DNA from: Apium graveolens
Lineage: Eukaryota > Streptophyta > Magnoliopsida > Apiales > Apiaceae
Direction of reading: 5' to 3'
Assembly: GCF_009905375.1 (NCBI RefSeq)
Contig: NC_133657.1
Location: forward strand, 930,001 to 994,000
DNA: 64,000 nucleotides
Part shown: positions 46,473 to 56,791 of the stretch, piece after piece
How positions within the stretch are numbered: the stretch's first letter is position 1
How the letters are laid out: every line of letters starts with the position of its first letter
Position numbers and translations under genes: made by a program
Notes under the pieces: generated by a model
Databases searched by the model: none
The model's input: only the letters and a program-made list of their open reading frames with translations
Told to the model about the DNA's origin: nothing

Positions 46473-47103
46473 GTGGCTCGCTTAGGTGATTTCCAGATTT
46501 TTTTTATTTTGAAAAAGAGTTATGACTGTACAAAATGCGAAAAGATAAAGTTCCATTAAAGATCTGTTCTGATAAAAAATATCCTCATGAGGATTTTTGG
46601 ATAATGACCATATGTGCTAAAAACAAGTTGACATGTGGTACTGGTATCTATCATGGATATAAATAAAACTTAACTCTACTGCATTGCCCACGATACAGTA
46701 CAGTGATGGAATCAAAGCATAGATTCAAGTAGTCGAGATCTGCAGAACACACTTAAGCGACACTCTAAGAACAACAAAAGATTAAGGTGAAGTCTACAGT
46801 CTGCTGTAGACCTCAACAACTTCTTCAGGCATCCGCACAGCATCCCTGCTCTATTCATTTGATCAAACATCTGTGACATTAACCAATGATTGTATATTTC
46901 CAGCTCGGAATGTCTGAGTGTTCGAACTTGTTGAATTCTAAAAGAAAACATATCACTTATTGTTTGATATAATGTGTAACATTGGAGACATCTCTATGCG
47001 GATTTAAGTTGAATCTTAAATATTTCTTAATAATATAAATATTGTCCTTTAAAAGCTCTCTCATTTTTCCTTTGCATTCTAGTAACTGAAATATATTCAA
47101 GTC
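46473..47103. other. Upstream flank of glutaredoxin 6
   Basis: Contains the distal flank shared with paralogues. A short minus-strand frame near 46800-46850 (MPEEVVEVYSRL then stop) looks like the end of some gene but I do not recognise it. Confidence 0.4.
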
Positions 47104-47332
47104 TCAAACTATATGTGTAGGCAACAGCTGCGATGATGGTGGCAGCACCGATGATGGATCTTCTTCAAGCTTTTGTGTTGGTTGTACTGATGATGAATAG
47201 TATTTTATCATCTTCTTGTGCACTGCATTCTCCTTGTCTCCTTCCCCATTCAAGAGGCGATCCTTCAAGCGCTTAACATCTGAAAGCTTCACTGGTTTGA
47301 TCAAATAATCCTCTGCCCCTTCTTCTAAACAT
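47104..47332 (-). pseudogene. Orphan last exon of a type-A response regulator
   Basis: Minus-strand frame begins after a splice-acceptor-like TATATAG with CLEEGAEDYLIKPVKLSDVK, the end of a receiver domain with the conserved K-P of the phosphorylation site region. It then runs into RLKDRLL and a short Ser/Pro-rich tail, as in type-A ARRs of cytokinin signalling. The phospho-acceptor aspartate and all earlier exons are absent in the next kilobase on the minus-strand upstream side. It is either a relic or the last exon of a gene with a very long, disrupted intron; I favour a relic. Confidence 0.75.
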
Positions 47333-47557
47333 CTATATAACATCACAAAATCAAGTTTTTTCCTGTTAGCTATCACTTTTTTCTGAAAGACCAGTTCATT
47401 GAAGCAGGATCTCCAGTTATAGTAGGAAATGACTCGATACAGGACTAAGCAGAAAACGACACAAAGACCAATATCAACCCTACTGCCACCAGGAAAGCTA
47501 CTACACTCTAAAACACTTCAGAAACAAGAGCTGACACTACAAATATACCTAAGCAGA

Positions 47558-47640
47558 CAACATAAAACTTAAGGTTTTAGTGTGACTGACAACTTAACAT
47601 GGTATCGGACTAGGGTTCGAGTCCTGAAGAGTATAAAATC
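47558..47640 (+). mobile_element. TRIM-like fragment with primer site
   Basis: Partial LTR (ACTTAAGGTTTTAG to ACTTAACA), then TGGTATCGGAC and GGTTCGAGTCC, then a piece of the second LTR (GAGTATAAAATC). No target duplication found. Confidence 0.55.
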
Positions 47641-48319
47641 AGAGACAAACTTACATAATTACAGATTATCATCCTTACTTGGGCATCTCAGAATGAACCC
47701 ATAATAAATTATGTTTAAGCGTATCAAATACTTTTAGAAGGATACAATAAGTAAATAACAAACAAATGTTCATGACAATTGAACTATCCCAGATATACAA
47801 ATTGAACCAGACCAAAATATTTATGTTTTCTTTACCAAATTTAACAGTCATATAAGCACGTTAGAAACTTGTTTGACTAGAAATTGTTTGTTTCTAATTA
47901 CAAATTAGGTTGGATAGTATTCCACTTATAACACGATTTAAGAGAAAATCATGCATTTTCGATTGTGTAGTCATCTTACTATGCAAGCATGCCAATAGAA
48001 TGCAGGACTAATATAAGAAGATTACAAAGTTTAAGTTATATTTCTATAAAATTTTCTTTTAGTCTTGTCTATAGGTATTTAAGTTTAGTTATAAAATTTG
48101 ATTTTTGTCTGTAAGATATCGGAGAAATTTAATGGTAAACTGAAACAATACCTAAGTGGGGCAAATCAAGAAATTATAGCTATGCTTTGGGTCATTTCAA
48201 CCTGAGTTTGAAAATGGATTAAAAATTAGAAACTCATTCGTCAAACTAAAAAATAAAATTAAACGAAGGTTGAAGTTGAGGGTGAAGGACAAATTTAGCA
48301 TATTTTTACACAAAATTGA

Positions 48320-48590
48320 CAAAAATAAACAATTTCTGAAAAGTTGGTAACTTTAGCCAATGGGATATCAAGTGTCACTGGAGTATCCACTTTATACAAG
48401 ATACCCAACTGCTAGTGGAGTATCCCATATATGAAATACACAACTGTGGAGTATCTTATACAAATTGGGATACCCAACTGACAGTGGAGTATTCAATCAG
48501 CCAAAATTGGCCACTTTTTTCAGAATGGCTATTTTTGTTAAAATTTTTCAAGAATCAGCTATTTTTGTCATTTTTTCTGAAGTTGATGGG
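48320..48590. mobile_element. Possible MITE with long imperfect inverted ends
   Basis: GACAAAAATA...TTCTGAAAA on the left has an inverted counterpart on the right, around 48520-48580. The centre repeats GGAGTATC/GATACCCAACTG. Ends and target duplication are not defined. Confidence 0.35.
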
Positions 48591-49199
48591 TTATGAGAAT
48601 TGACTTTAGTTCTATATCTTAATTTTTATTTAAGCAATTAAACATAAATTTTTAATAAAAATAAATCAATGAACTAGAAACATATTAAAATATTAATTAA
48701 AATAATGATTTTAATTAATTTAAAATAATGGCTTCAAATATTTTAAAGTAAAATATTTATCAATCATTCCGTTTATAAAGGCAAATCCCTGGTTTGTACA
48801 CTAATAGAATTTTTATATTCTGTGTCCAGGCGAAATTATAAGTTTAGTACATTTTTGTTTTTTTTATACATTCATATAAATTACACAAATTAAACTGTTC
48901 TAAAATTATAAATTTCTGGTTTATCAAGTAGTTCAGATTTTTGAAATCTGCAACTTGGTAGTATAGCTTATGCTCATGTTCTTAGCACGAAAGTTTTGAA
49001 TTAAAATGTCTTCTCTGATGTAGTCATAGTCTACATTTCTTTATATCACTTGTTATTACAATTGTTATTACAAAAGCAAGCTGTTACATGCAGTAGTTTC
49101 ACATCAAACTCAGTCACCGAACTACAAAACAGGATGTAGAACGGACTGCATTGATAGTTAAACTCACGCACACGCCAGGGAGTTAGTACATTGTTTTTA

Positions 49200-49508
49200 C
49201 TACAGCCATATGGCATTAGCCTTTAAGAGAAGCGGAACTAGCTTGCCTTCTACATGGAGACTCATGACTTCATTAGCACCGCCAATTAGCTCCTTTCCTA
49301 TGAACACAGCTGGTGTGCATTTTTTACGTCCTAATGCCTTGAGTTCCCTTTCCAGCTGCTGGCCATTTGGATGCTCATCGAGCTCGTAGACTCTTGGATT
49401 TGCCCCGAATGTTTGGATAAGTTTTATTATACTGTGGGACATACAGCAAGATGTTTTGCTGAAAATCACTACAGGTGTTTCGGATCCCAGACTCATTACC
49501 ATAGCCAT
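49200..49508 (-). CDS. CC-type glutaredoxin 7 (active site CCMS)
   Basis: 102 residues, ATG 49508. Active site C21-C-M-S24: the resolving cysteine is serine, a monothiol-like site. It resembles the Arabidopsis GRXS subgroup with CCMS that includes nitrate-regulated members. C-terminus LVPLLLKANAIWL carries both an LxxLL core and an ALWL-like end. Odd point: where relatives have TVP or SVP before the cis-proline, this protein has K-C-T-P, adding a cysteine next to the glutathione site. TATA box about 180 bp upstream. Paired with glutaredoxin 8, same strand, 2.4 kb away. Confidence 0.92.
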   Translation of the reverse strand: MAMVMSLGSETPVVIFSKTSCCMSHSIIKLIQTFGANPRVYELDEHPNGQQLERELKALGRKKCTPAVFIGKELIGGANEVMSLHVEGKLVPLLLKANAIWL

Positions 49509-49685
49509 CGCGTTGTTGATTAGAAACAGAGTGCGAGACAGAATAAGAGACTTGATATTAGGCCTTGTTGCTGTTCTTGATTAGAAACAGGGTGCTGGAG
49601 AGAATAAGAGATTTTAGATTAGCCCTTGTTAAGAGAAGAAAGTCTGTTTGATTTGGTTTGAGCAACTTGAGCTATCTCGACAGAC

Positions 49686-49693
49686 TATATATA
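49686..49693 (-). promoter_or_regulatory. TATA box of glutaredoxin 7
   Basis: TATATATA in a CCTATATATAGTC context on the minus strand, about 180 bp before the ATG. The GAGCC block of the CCMC/CFMC genes is absent. Confidence 0.65.
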
Positions 49694-50585
49694 GGAGGTT
49701 GATATTCGATAGAAACAAATATCAACCTTAGACTCTCTCTCTCTGATAATGACAAGTTGACATGGAATCATAAATTTAAAATCTATCTGTAAAAGCATCT
49801 TCATGATAAGTTTGCACACCTATAGTGAAATGGCCCGAATTGTTTTAAGAATTTCCAGCTTTCCCTTAAAGCGCGGTTTTAAGATTTTTCTGATATGATT
49901 CATGTTGTAGGTAGCATCACCTGTGGTGGAGAAATGTTTATCCGAATGCATAGCTTTTTCTTTATGATTAATACAAGATGCGCATATAGTTCAGTTCAAT
50001 AAAACACCGAAAGGGCTTAATCACAGTGACGAAGAAAGTGAGAATTTGGATAACAGATAAAGAAGATATAGTTTTGATCATCTGCCACTTGTTCAAGCCA
50101 AGAATTGAGATGCATAGACAAGCCTGCCCTACCACCATATTCTGCATTTCAGTTTTCTACGTGCCATTACTGTATTAACAATGTGCGCTATCAGTTGTAT
50201 TATATATCTGATTATTCCTTTCCTGGGCTGATTCCGCATTGTGTGAAATATGCACTTTCTGGCATCATTTTGTCGGTCACCAAGTTGGAAAGCTGCAATT
50301 TGGGCGTGGCATTCCTACCTGTCTGTATAAATTATGTGATTGTCGGTCCTGCAGCAGTCTCCCAATTATCCCATCCCAAAACCTACCATTTTTTTATCGA
50401 TGTTAGTAATTTCAGTAGTTACATATGGCTCAACTAGCTTTAAAATCTGAACCTCTTGTTATCCAGAGTAGATAATTATATGTATTCGAATATGAGACGA
50501 TATCAGAGGCTCTGTCTGGCTATTGGGACTTGCAGTACTGTTCTGGGCCTTCTGGGACAAGAATTCCAGAATATTGCATTACTTT

Positions 50586-50787
50586 TTTTAAAGAGTTTAA
50601 GATCATGTTCGGGCATTCCTCTACAAACTTAAGGTTTTAGACGGATTGGTTACTTAACATGATATATGAGCTCGGTTTAGGAAGGGACTCAGGTTCAAGT
50701 CTTCCCACCCCATTTATTTTAGGCTCTTGAACAGTATAAGATCATGTTCGGGCTGCTCAATATAACTTAATAGACTTGGTTGCCTGT
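50586..50787 (+). mobile_element. TRIM-like mini-retrotransposon, two diverged LTRs
   Basis: LTR 1 (about 50586-50659) ends GGTTACTTAACA, followed by a degraded primer site TGATATATGAGCTCGG. The internal segment has GGTTCAAGTC and CCCACCCC. LTR 2 begins near 50724 (CAGTATAAGATCATGTTCGG). The target duplication is not clear. Confidence 0.65.
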
Positions 50788-51290
50788 AGGGAATTAATAA
50801 AAATCAAAGTGTGCTACTTTCCACATTATCTCCACTTGAAAAGTACTTTTGCAAAGTTCAACAGACTCCTTTCATGTAACCTTCTTCCAAATATTCTTTT
50901 GACTTTTGATCGAGTAATCAAATTTAACCACCTCTTCACTGTGAATCTGTGATTTCATTTTCTTTCAACTGACAACTCTTTATTATTCCGCAAAAATAAA
51001 ATATTTTAAATTGAAGTACTGAATCTTGAGTATTGCTTTCTCTTCATCTCATCTTTTCTGGCTTATCAGCTAGAGGTTTATGATTTGATTTAATATGTGC
51101 ATATTCCATTGTTCTATCTTGGTTTGGAAGTAACAGAATTTTGAGTGTGTTTGTAGCAATTCTTTTCGTGTTTGGCTAATGTACCACGTGTAGAACTGCG
51201 TCTCAAGGTAGCACACACCAAGTAATAGTGTGCATTCTACAATTAGTGTTGATGTTCTGGGTGAATCTATTTGTTAGTGTCGAAGAGAAG

Positions 51291-51430
51291 TGTTAGAATA
51301 ATAATATGAGATTCTGGGAAGGTCCTTCCTTTAAAACCTTGAGGTTTTAGACCAACCAGTTGTTTAACATGGTATCAGAGCTCGGTTTAAGGAGGGATGT
51401 TAAGTGGTATAAGATCCGGTTGGAGGGGGA
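51291..51430 (+). mobile_element. TRIM-like copy with intact Met-tRNA primer site
   Basis: LTR 1 is 51291-51369 (TGTTAGAATAATAATATG to GTTGTTTAACA). It is followed directly by TGGTATCAGAGCTCGG (51370-51385), a perfect match to the usual initiator-Met tRNA primer site. A rearranged second LTR piece with GGAGGGGGAG follows. Confidence 0.75.
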
Positions 51431-51860
51431 GCTAATTTATCGACCATTTGATAATGAAGAATCTTTTTCATTTCATCTTTGGTGCCAGGGTTACGTGGAC
51501 TTCAACAAGAATCAATGACATTGTCATCTAAGACTAGGGAATATTGTGTGAAAACCCAGAGAGGAGTGGTGCATTCTAGTACTGAAGATGCATTCGATAA
51601 TGAGATTACTGTCTAGGGGCCAAAGCTTCTTTAGAGGTTATCAGTTTACAAGAAATCTAATAAACCTCTATAGTAAAAGAAAATAAGTACTAATTTTCAT
51701 TATTTATCAAATAAAAAGAAGTTACATATGTCTATAGTTAGCTGCCTTGCAGAGAGAGAGAGGACAATCTCTTATACTTAACCAAAATTCCCTCTAGATA
51801 GTACAAGATTAATGCAGATAATCAGAGCTTCATCATCTTCATTGAATTATTTTCTATAAG

Positions 51861-52169
51861 CTATATCCAGATAGCTTTAGCCTTTAGGAGCATTGGCACT
51901 AGCTTGCCTTTGACATGGAGGCTCATAATCTCATTAGGACCACCAATCAGTTCCTTACCTATGAAAACTACAGGTACACTCGGCTTACGTCCTAATGCCT
52001 TGAGTTCCTTCTCCATTTGCTGTCCATTTATAACTTCATCGAGTTCATAGACCATTGGGTTTGCCCCGAAACTGTATATTAGTGTCTTGATGCTGTGGCT
52101 CATGCAGCAAGAACTTTTGCTGAAGATCACAACCGGATACTCTTCGCCTAGTTTTGTGACTGTGGCCAT
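51861..52169 (-). CDS. CC-type glutaredoxin 8 (active site CCMS)
   Basis: 102 residues, ATG 52169. Active site C21-C-M-S24; glutathione motif [10 protein letters not shown]-terminus [13 protein letters not shown], an ALWL-like end with the LxxLL core changed to LxxML. Close relative of glutaredoxin 7 but with a conventional SVP. TATA box about 150 bp upstream. It is divergently oriented to glutaredoxin 9, 4.3 kb away. Expected to act, like other CCMS members, as a transcriptional co-regulator with TGA factors rather than as a strong disulphide reductase; this is family inference. Confidence 0.93.
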   Translation of the reverse strand: MATVTKLGEEYPVVIFSKSSCCMSHSIKTLIYSFGANPMVYELDEVINGQQMEKELKALGRKPSVPVVFIGKELIGGPNEIMSLHVKGKLVPMLLKAKAIWI

Positions 52170-52314
52170 TGCTTCAAATTAGTACAAACAGTTAAATGGA
52201 GCAAGAGTTGATGAACAACTGAAAGAAAAATCTGGATTCTGAACAAATGTAAGATCTTTAGGCTTGTATTGGACTCGAGAAATTGTTGTGATGAACTTGA
52301 GGTGTAGTAAGGAC

Positions 52315-52322
52315 CTTATATA
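52315..52322 (-). promoter_or_regulatory. TATA box of glutaredoxin 8
   Basis: Minus-strand TATATAAG preceded by CTCTC, about 150 bp before the ATG. Confidence 0.6.
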
Positions 52323-54254
52323 GAGAGAGTCTAGAGAGACAGTGTCAGGCTAATGGTTATCAGATTACCATATGATTAGATGATACTGATAGATTGCATG
52401 GAATAAAAATCTTCACTTCAGTAGATTTTTATGCGGAGACTCTACCTTGTTTCATTGTAGATTCCATGGTTTTCATGGAACCTAACTTTAATTCAGTTTT
52501 TGTTCTGCATATTAAGGATCTGTGTCTCTTTATTAGCCCGAAAAAGAATTAGCATTTTCAAATGTTCTGCATATTAGTCTGAAACTTTTGTAATTTATGA
52601 ACTCTCAGAATATGTCGATTTTCAAGACTGGTGTTTTCAGCAGACACAACTCTGATTACATCTGTTCTTGTTTTTTTATGCATGTAGATGATTGTCGGAC
52701 GGAGATTATGCAGATATTGAGTTAATTACTTGGTTTATTATAGACTTAGCGGACCGCGTCAGCGTCAGCGCTCTTAAGAGTAGGGGTAAGTTCTACGTAC
52801 ATTTTATTGTTTACGGAACTTTCCGAGCGAGATATATCGAGTATCCCTCCTGATGATCATATGCAGTAGCTTTATTGAATGCAACTAGGTGGAGAATAGA
52901 TGGCTGTATCGAATACGGGAGACTTTTGTCGAAATAGCGAGATTAGAATCAAATTGAAGATCAAGAACACCGAAAGCTGCTTGTAAGAAAAGTGAAGGCG
53001 GCACAAAAGATAGCACACGGTTTCCATGCAAAATAGAGGAATTAAGATACGAGATACCTTGATGATTTGCAAGTAGTCTGAGCAGGCTAGGTACCTAGAA
53101 TTCATTTTCTAAATTATATGTTTAAAATCTTAGCCGAATGACCTGACGTGATGTTTGTCAAGTTTTAACCTCGAATTTATTTTCAAAATTTCAGCCTAAT
53201 GACATGATGTGATATTCGTCAAATTTTAATTTATCAGGCAACTAACTACACATCTCAGGTCCTCTCTCGTCGGTTCGATTTTCGTACATTCTAAAAATTT
53301 ATGAAAACGGATACTCATTTGTGAGACTATAAATCATATTTGTCAAAAAAAAAACTCACTTTACATATAAATATCTGCAAACAATTTTGAAACGATTCCG
53401 AAAAATCTAATATTCCTAAACTAGTATCCCTATGTTGAAATTTCAGTCGAAAGGGCACAGATATTAGGAGGCTATAAGTTCGGTGATAAGATTTATTTAA
53501 AATAAGAAAATATGTGGTTAGTGTAATAAAAAAAGATACAATTTTTTAAACTATAATTATTAAAGTCATTCGAAAATTATAATATATCTTCAGTTTCATT
53601 TATATTGACGCCATTTCAAATTATTGATTGTTTCAAAATATTTATTAACTTCTTAACAGTAATAAAAATAAATAAATTTTTAAACGTGTCAAAATTTTAT
53701 AAGTATAATATTTATCAAGATTTGATATGAAAAATAGAAAATACATATAATAAATCAGTAAAAACAGTTTATTTTTTAATCCATGGATAAAATAAGTGAA
53801 CTGAGGGAGCGAAAAATTAAACAATGTGTCGATGGGACAAAGAGCTTGTTGGGCACGGGCTTATCAACTAATGGGCTATTGGTCCAATACGAGTAATTTA
53901 CTGATGGGCTACAGGTCCAACATCATGTTCAACGGGCTTGACCCAATTATAGTTGGTTTTTGACCCTTAAAGGTATTTTTTTTGCTAAATTTAAATGTAA
54001 TTATTTCATTACACGTATGTCATTACTTTAGTCATCAAAATTTTCACATAAAATTATCTTCAATTTAGAACGTAAAAAATATAAGTTTTTTTTACAGAAT
54101 ATATTAATTACATTTTTATATATTTGGTTTTTGTAATTAATATACAAAAGAAAGAAAAATATTGTATCACGTTAAAAAATAATTAATTTTATCCCCTCTA
54201 CTTTAGAGATGAACGAGAATGAGCATTCATTAATTTGAAAAATAAACTAACAAA
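52323..54254. other. Intergenic sequence between glutaredoxin 8 and the divergent arm
   Basis: No gene supported. A diverged direct repeat of about 65 bp (CCGAATGACCTGACGTGAT / CCTAATGACATGATGTGAT) lies at 53130-53220. From about 53500 the sequence is AT-rich. Confidence 0.5.
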
Positions 54255-54585
54255 GGTTCTGTTTGGGATTGCTGTTAAAAATTGATGTGTTGTTGGAAAA
54301 AATTTTGGTAATTTTTTTGATATGTATATGTTTTGATGCAAAAAATTAAAAATAATAATGTTTTTGGTAAGGTTTGATGCATCTGCAAAGCTGAAAATCA
54401 GATTTTCTAAAAGCATGAGCGAACTTGCTTTCTCTAATAACAATCAGATTTTCTAAAAACATGAGCGGACTTGCTTTCTCTAACAATAGATTTTAAACCA
54501 AAAGCACTTTTTCGAAAAACAGCTTTTGAATTTTACCAAATAATTTTTTAACTATTTTTCAGCGAAAACAATACCAAACACACCC
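54255..54585. mobile_element. MITE-like element, about 330 bp
   Basis: Inverted ends GGTTCTGTTTGGGATTG (left) and GGGTGTGTTTGGTATTG (right, inverted). Internally a 57-bp segment, CAGATTTTCTAAAA(A/G)CATGAG, is duplicated in tandem (54395-54490). The target duplication is not certain, so the family (hAT or PIF/Harbinger) is open. Confidence 0.55.
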
Positions 54586-54617
54586 AAATACTTGTCGCAC
54601 ATGCACTGGGATATATG

Positions 54618-54751
54618 AAAAACATGTAAAGACCAAAATTTTAATATTTTGGGATACAAATTTCATATGGTATATATACCAAACCAAAAACATGTATCAA
54701 CCTAAATTTTAAGATTTTGGCTTAAAAATTTCATATGGTATAGATTTCAAG
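54618..54751 (+). repeat. Diverged 68-bp tandem duplication
   Basis: AAAAACATGTA starts at 54618 and 54686. Both copies contain TTTCATATGGTATA.A near the end. Confidence 0.75.
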
Positions 54752-56332
54752 ATTGTTACAACACAATATCTCTAGATTCGAACAAGTGACCTCCTGTATA
54801 AAAATCAAGAACTCTAAACACTAGAGGCACACAAGAAGAAATATCTCAACACCCTTGGAGTGGGGGAAGAGGCAAGAACAAATGATGGATGATAAGATCA
54901 TATAACATGTGTCTTTATCCGATCATCAATCCTTGTCTAAACATTCATTGGCCGACATGTAAGCTGCATGCACTTTGGTAGATTCTCAACTTCTTGTTGC
55001 AGGATTCTAGCTTCTTGTAGTAAACCTCATCCAGAACACAGAAAAGTTGATGCTTCTCTACATTAGATTCCGTCATCTTGCACTATTTCAATCAGAAATA
55101 TCAAGAAACAGTTTTGTCACTATCAATGAGATTATTATACTCTTAGGCCTTTTATTGCATATCTAGGGGCGTTGTTGATACTGTTAAAAAGTATAAGATC
55201 ACGTTTGAGTCTTTTTTTGGTTTAAGATGAACTGGTTACTTGAAACTATATCACATTGCATTTTCTGTTTATGATGCCGGAAAATTTATAAAACTTAAGA
55301 TTTTAAGTGAGCTGATTACCCGATTACCCAACAGTGTATCACTTAATGCTCTTGCACTTTCTGTTTATGATGACGGAAAGTTTGTAAAGGTTTTAGAGGT
55401 TTTAGATTAACTGGTTCCTTAACACTGGATCACCCGAAAATTTGCAGGGAGGGGACCAGGTACCAGAAAAGTTCAAATGGTTTGGATAAACTCTAAAATG
55501 TATTTTCACATATGCCAAGGGATCCTACAAAGAGGAGGACATGGAACATGCAAGAAGTATAATGAAATATAAACATCACAAGGGGGGATATTAAAAGTTT
55601 TAATTTAGAACTACATCAGCATGCAGTGGCAGTAATGTTAAAAGACATAGTATTGAACTCATTTACATACTCATTATTTCACCAATTAGCTTTTGCTCAG
55701 TCCGGGAAACAAATTAAAGTTCCAGACTCTGGTGATCATGTAAAAGTGCCAATGTTTCCTGTATGAGACTTTTAACTAAGCACATTATCATATAGGCATT
55801 AGAAAGTTAAGTCTCTCTGGACTAACTTATGAGAGATGGCCTTGTGACCGGTTTAATGTAGAAACATTCAGAATCTACAATGATAAAGCTCGAACTGCTA
55901 CAAACAGAACTATTCCATAGACATGATCCTTCACGAAGAGATAAAGTTATGTTAGTTTTCACCGAAACTGTGATTTTTTGACAAAGCATATTCATAGATA
56001 TGAAGAATATATCCCACCTTCCTCCCCTATCACCCCATTATTGCTATTGTATGATGCAAGTATGCAGATCTCAATCTACTTTAATTATGGTCCGATTCCA
56101 TCACTGTACGGTGTTATAAGCCTATCAGTAGAGTTGAGTTATTAGTTATAATAACTATAAGAGATACCACATGTCAACTTGTATGTAGCACATATTGTCA
56201 TAATCAAAAATAATCATCAGGGGAATTTTTCTTATCTAAAAGAACTTCATCTTTTTGCATTTCATGCACTTCTTTTATTCTTTTTTTTCTTCTATGAATA
56301 TAGATAATCTGAGTCACCTATAAGTGAGCCAC
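54752..56332. other. Start of the plus-strand glutaredoxin unit; 5' flank of glutaredoxin 9
   Basis: From about 54830 this matches the corresponding flanks at 57170 and 59940. The segment GAATATATCCCACCTTCCTCC (near 56004) is the inverted counterpart of the conserved upstream segment of glutaredoxins 4 and 5. No other gene is supported. Confidence 0.6.
55182..55440 (+). mobile_element. Degraded TRIM-like repeats
   Basis: TGTTAAAAAGTATAAGATCACG to GGTTACTTG resembles the TRIM LTR. Two further diverged ends (GATTACCCAACA, GGTTCCTTAACA) follow at about 100-bp spacing, with a duplicated CTTTCTGTTTATGATG segment between. Probably nested or rearranged copies. Confidence 0.45.
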
Positions 56333-56341
56333 TATATATAT
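56333..56341 (+). promoter_or_regulatory. TATA box of glutaredoxin 9 with conserved upstream block
   Basis: TCACCTATAAGTGAGCCAC is followed by TATATATAT and GTAGTGATGAGAGC. The GAGCC-C-TATA arrangement is shared with glutaredoxins 4, 5 and 6. Confidence 0.7.
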
Positions 56342-56482
56342 GTAGTGATGAGAGCTTAAAGTCCAGCACCACACACAAGCTTGCATCTGAGTTTAAAAGC
56401 TACATACCTCTCTGCACACTCTAGTTTGCAGTTGCATTTCATCATTCTTCTATCGATTAGAAAACTCAAATCATTTTATATA

Positions 56483-56791
56483 ATGGATATGGTAAGAGAC
56501 CTTGCATCTAAGAAGGCTGCAGTTATCTTCACCAAAAGCTCATGCTTCATGTGCCATAGTATTAAGGCACTCTTTTACGAGCTTGGTGCAAGCCCCGCTG
56601 TTCATGAACTTGATCAAGAGGCAAATGGGAGGGAAATGGAATATGCTCTTCAGGGGCTAGGCTGCAATCCTTCTGTCCCTGCGGTCTTCATAGGTGGAAA
56701 ATATGTAGGCTCAGCGAAAGATATCATATCTTTGCATGTAGATGGATCTCTTAAAGAAAAGCTCATTGAAGCCAAAGCTATTTGGTTCTAA
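56483..56791 (+). CDS. CC-type glutaredoxin 9 (active site CFMC)
   Basis: 102 residues from ATG 56483; the upstream open frame of 34 codons is not conserved in paralogues and lies in the 5' untranslated region. Active site C21-F-M-C24; SVPAVFIGG; C-terminus EAKAIWF. It differs from glutaredoxin 10 at many silent and several coding positions, so it is an older duplicate than the 6/10 pair. First of two plus-strand copies in units of about 2.2 kb. Intact, with TATA about 145 bp upstream. Confidence 0.93.
   Translation: MDMVRDLASKKAAVIFTKSSCFMCHSIKALFYELGASPAVHELDQEANGREMEYALQGLGCNPSVPAVFIGGKYVGSAKDIISLHVDGSLKEKLIEAKAIWF

Larger units (their letters stand above)
47333..49199. other. Intergenic sequence
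   Basis: Holds a TRIM-like fragment (47558-47640) and an inverted-repeat element-like block (48320-48590). From about 48900 it is the 3' flank of glutaredoxin 7. No gene is supported. Confidence 0.5.
49694..51860. other. Spacer between glutaredoxins 7 and 8
   Basis: Contains two TRIM-like copies (listed separately) and flanking sequence of the two genes. A 110-codon frame at 50105-50437 shows no domain and lacks the composition of a gene. Confidence 0.5.

Noticed and set aside
47600..47625. TGGTATC...GGTTCGAGTCC as a possible tRNA gene
   Set aside because: It is a primer-binding-site context within a TRIM-like fragment; no cloverleaf or A-box of proper spacing is present.
50105..50437. 110-codon open frame between glutaredoxins 7 and 8
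   Set aside because: No domain, no paralogue in other units, no promoter signal; composition is that of spacer.
56381..56482. N-terminal extension of glutaredoxin 9 as a targeting peptide
   Set aside because: The upstream frame is not conserved in paralogues and lies between the TATA box and the conserved ATG.
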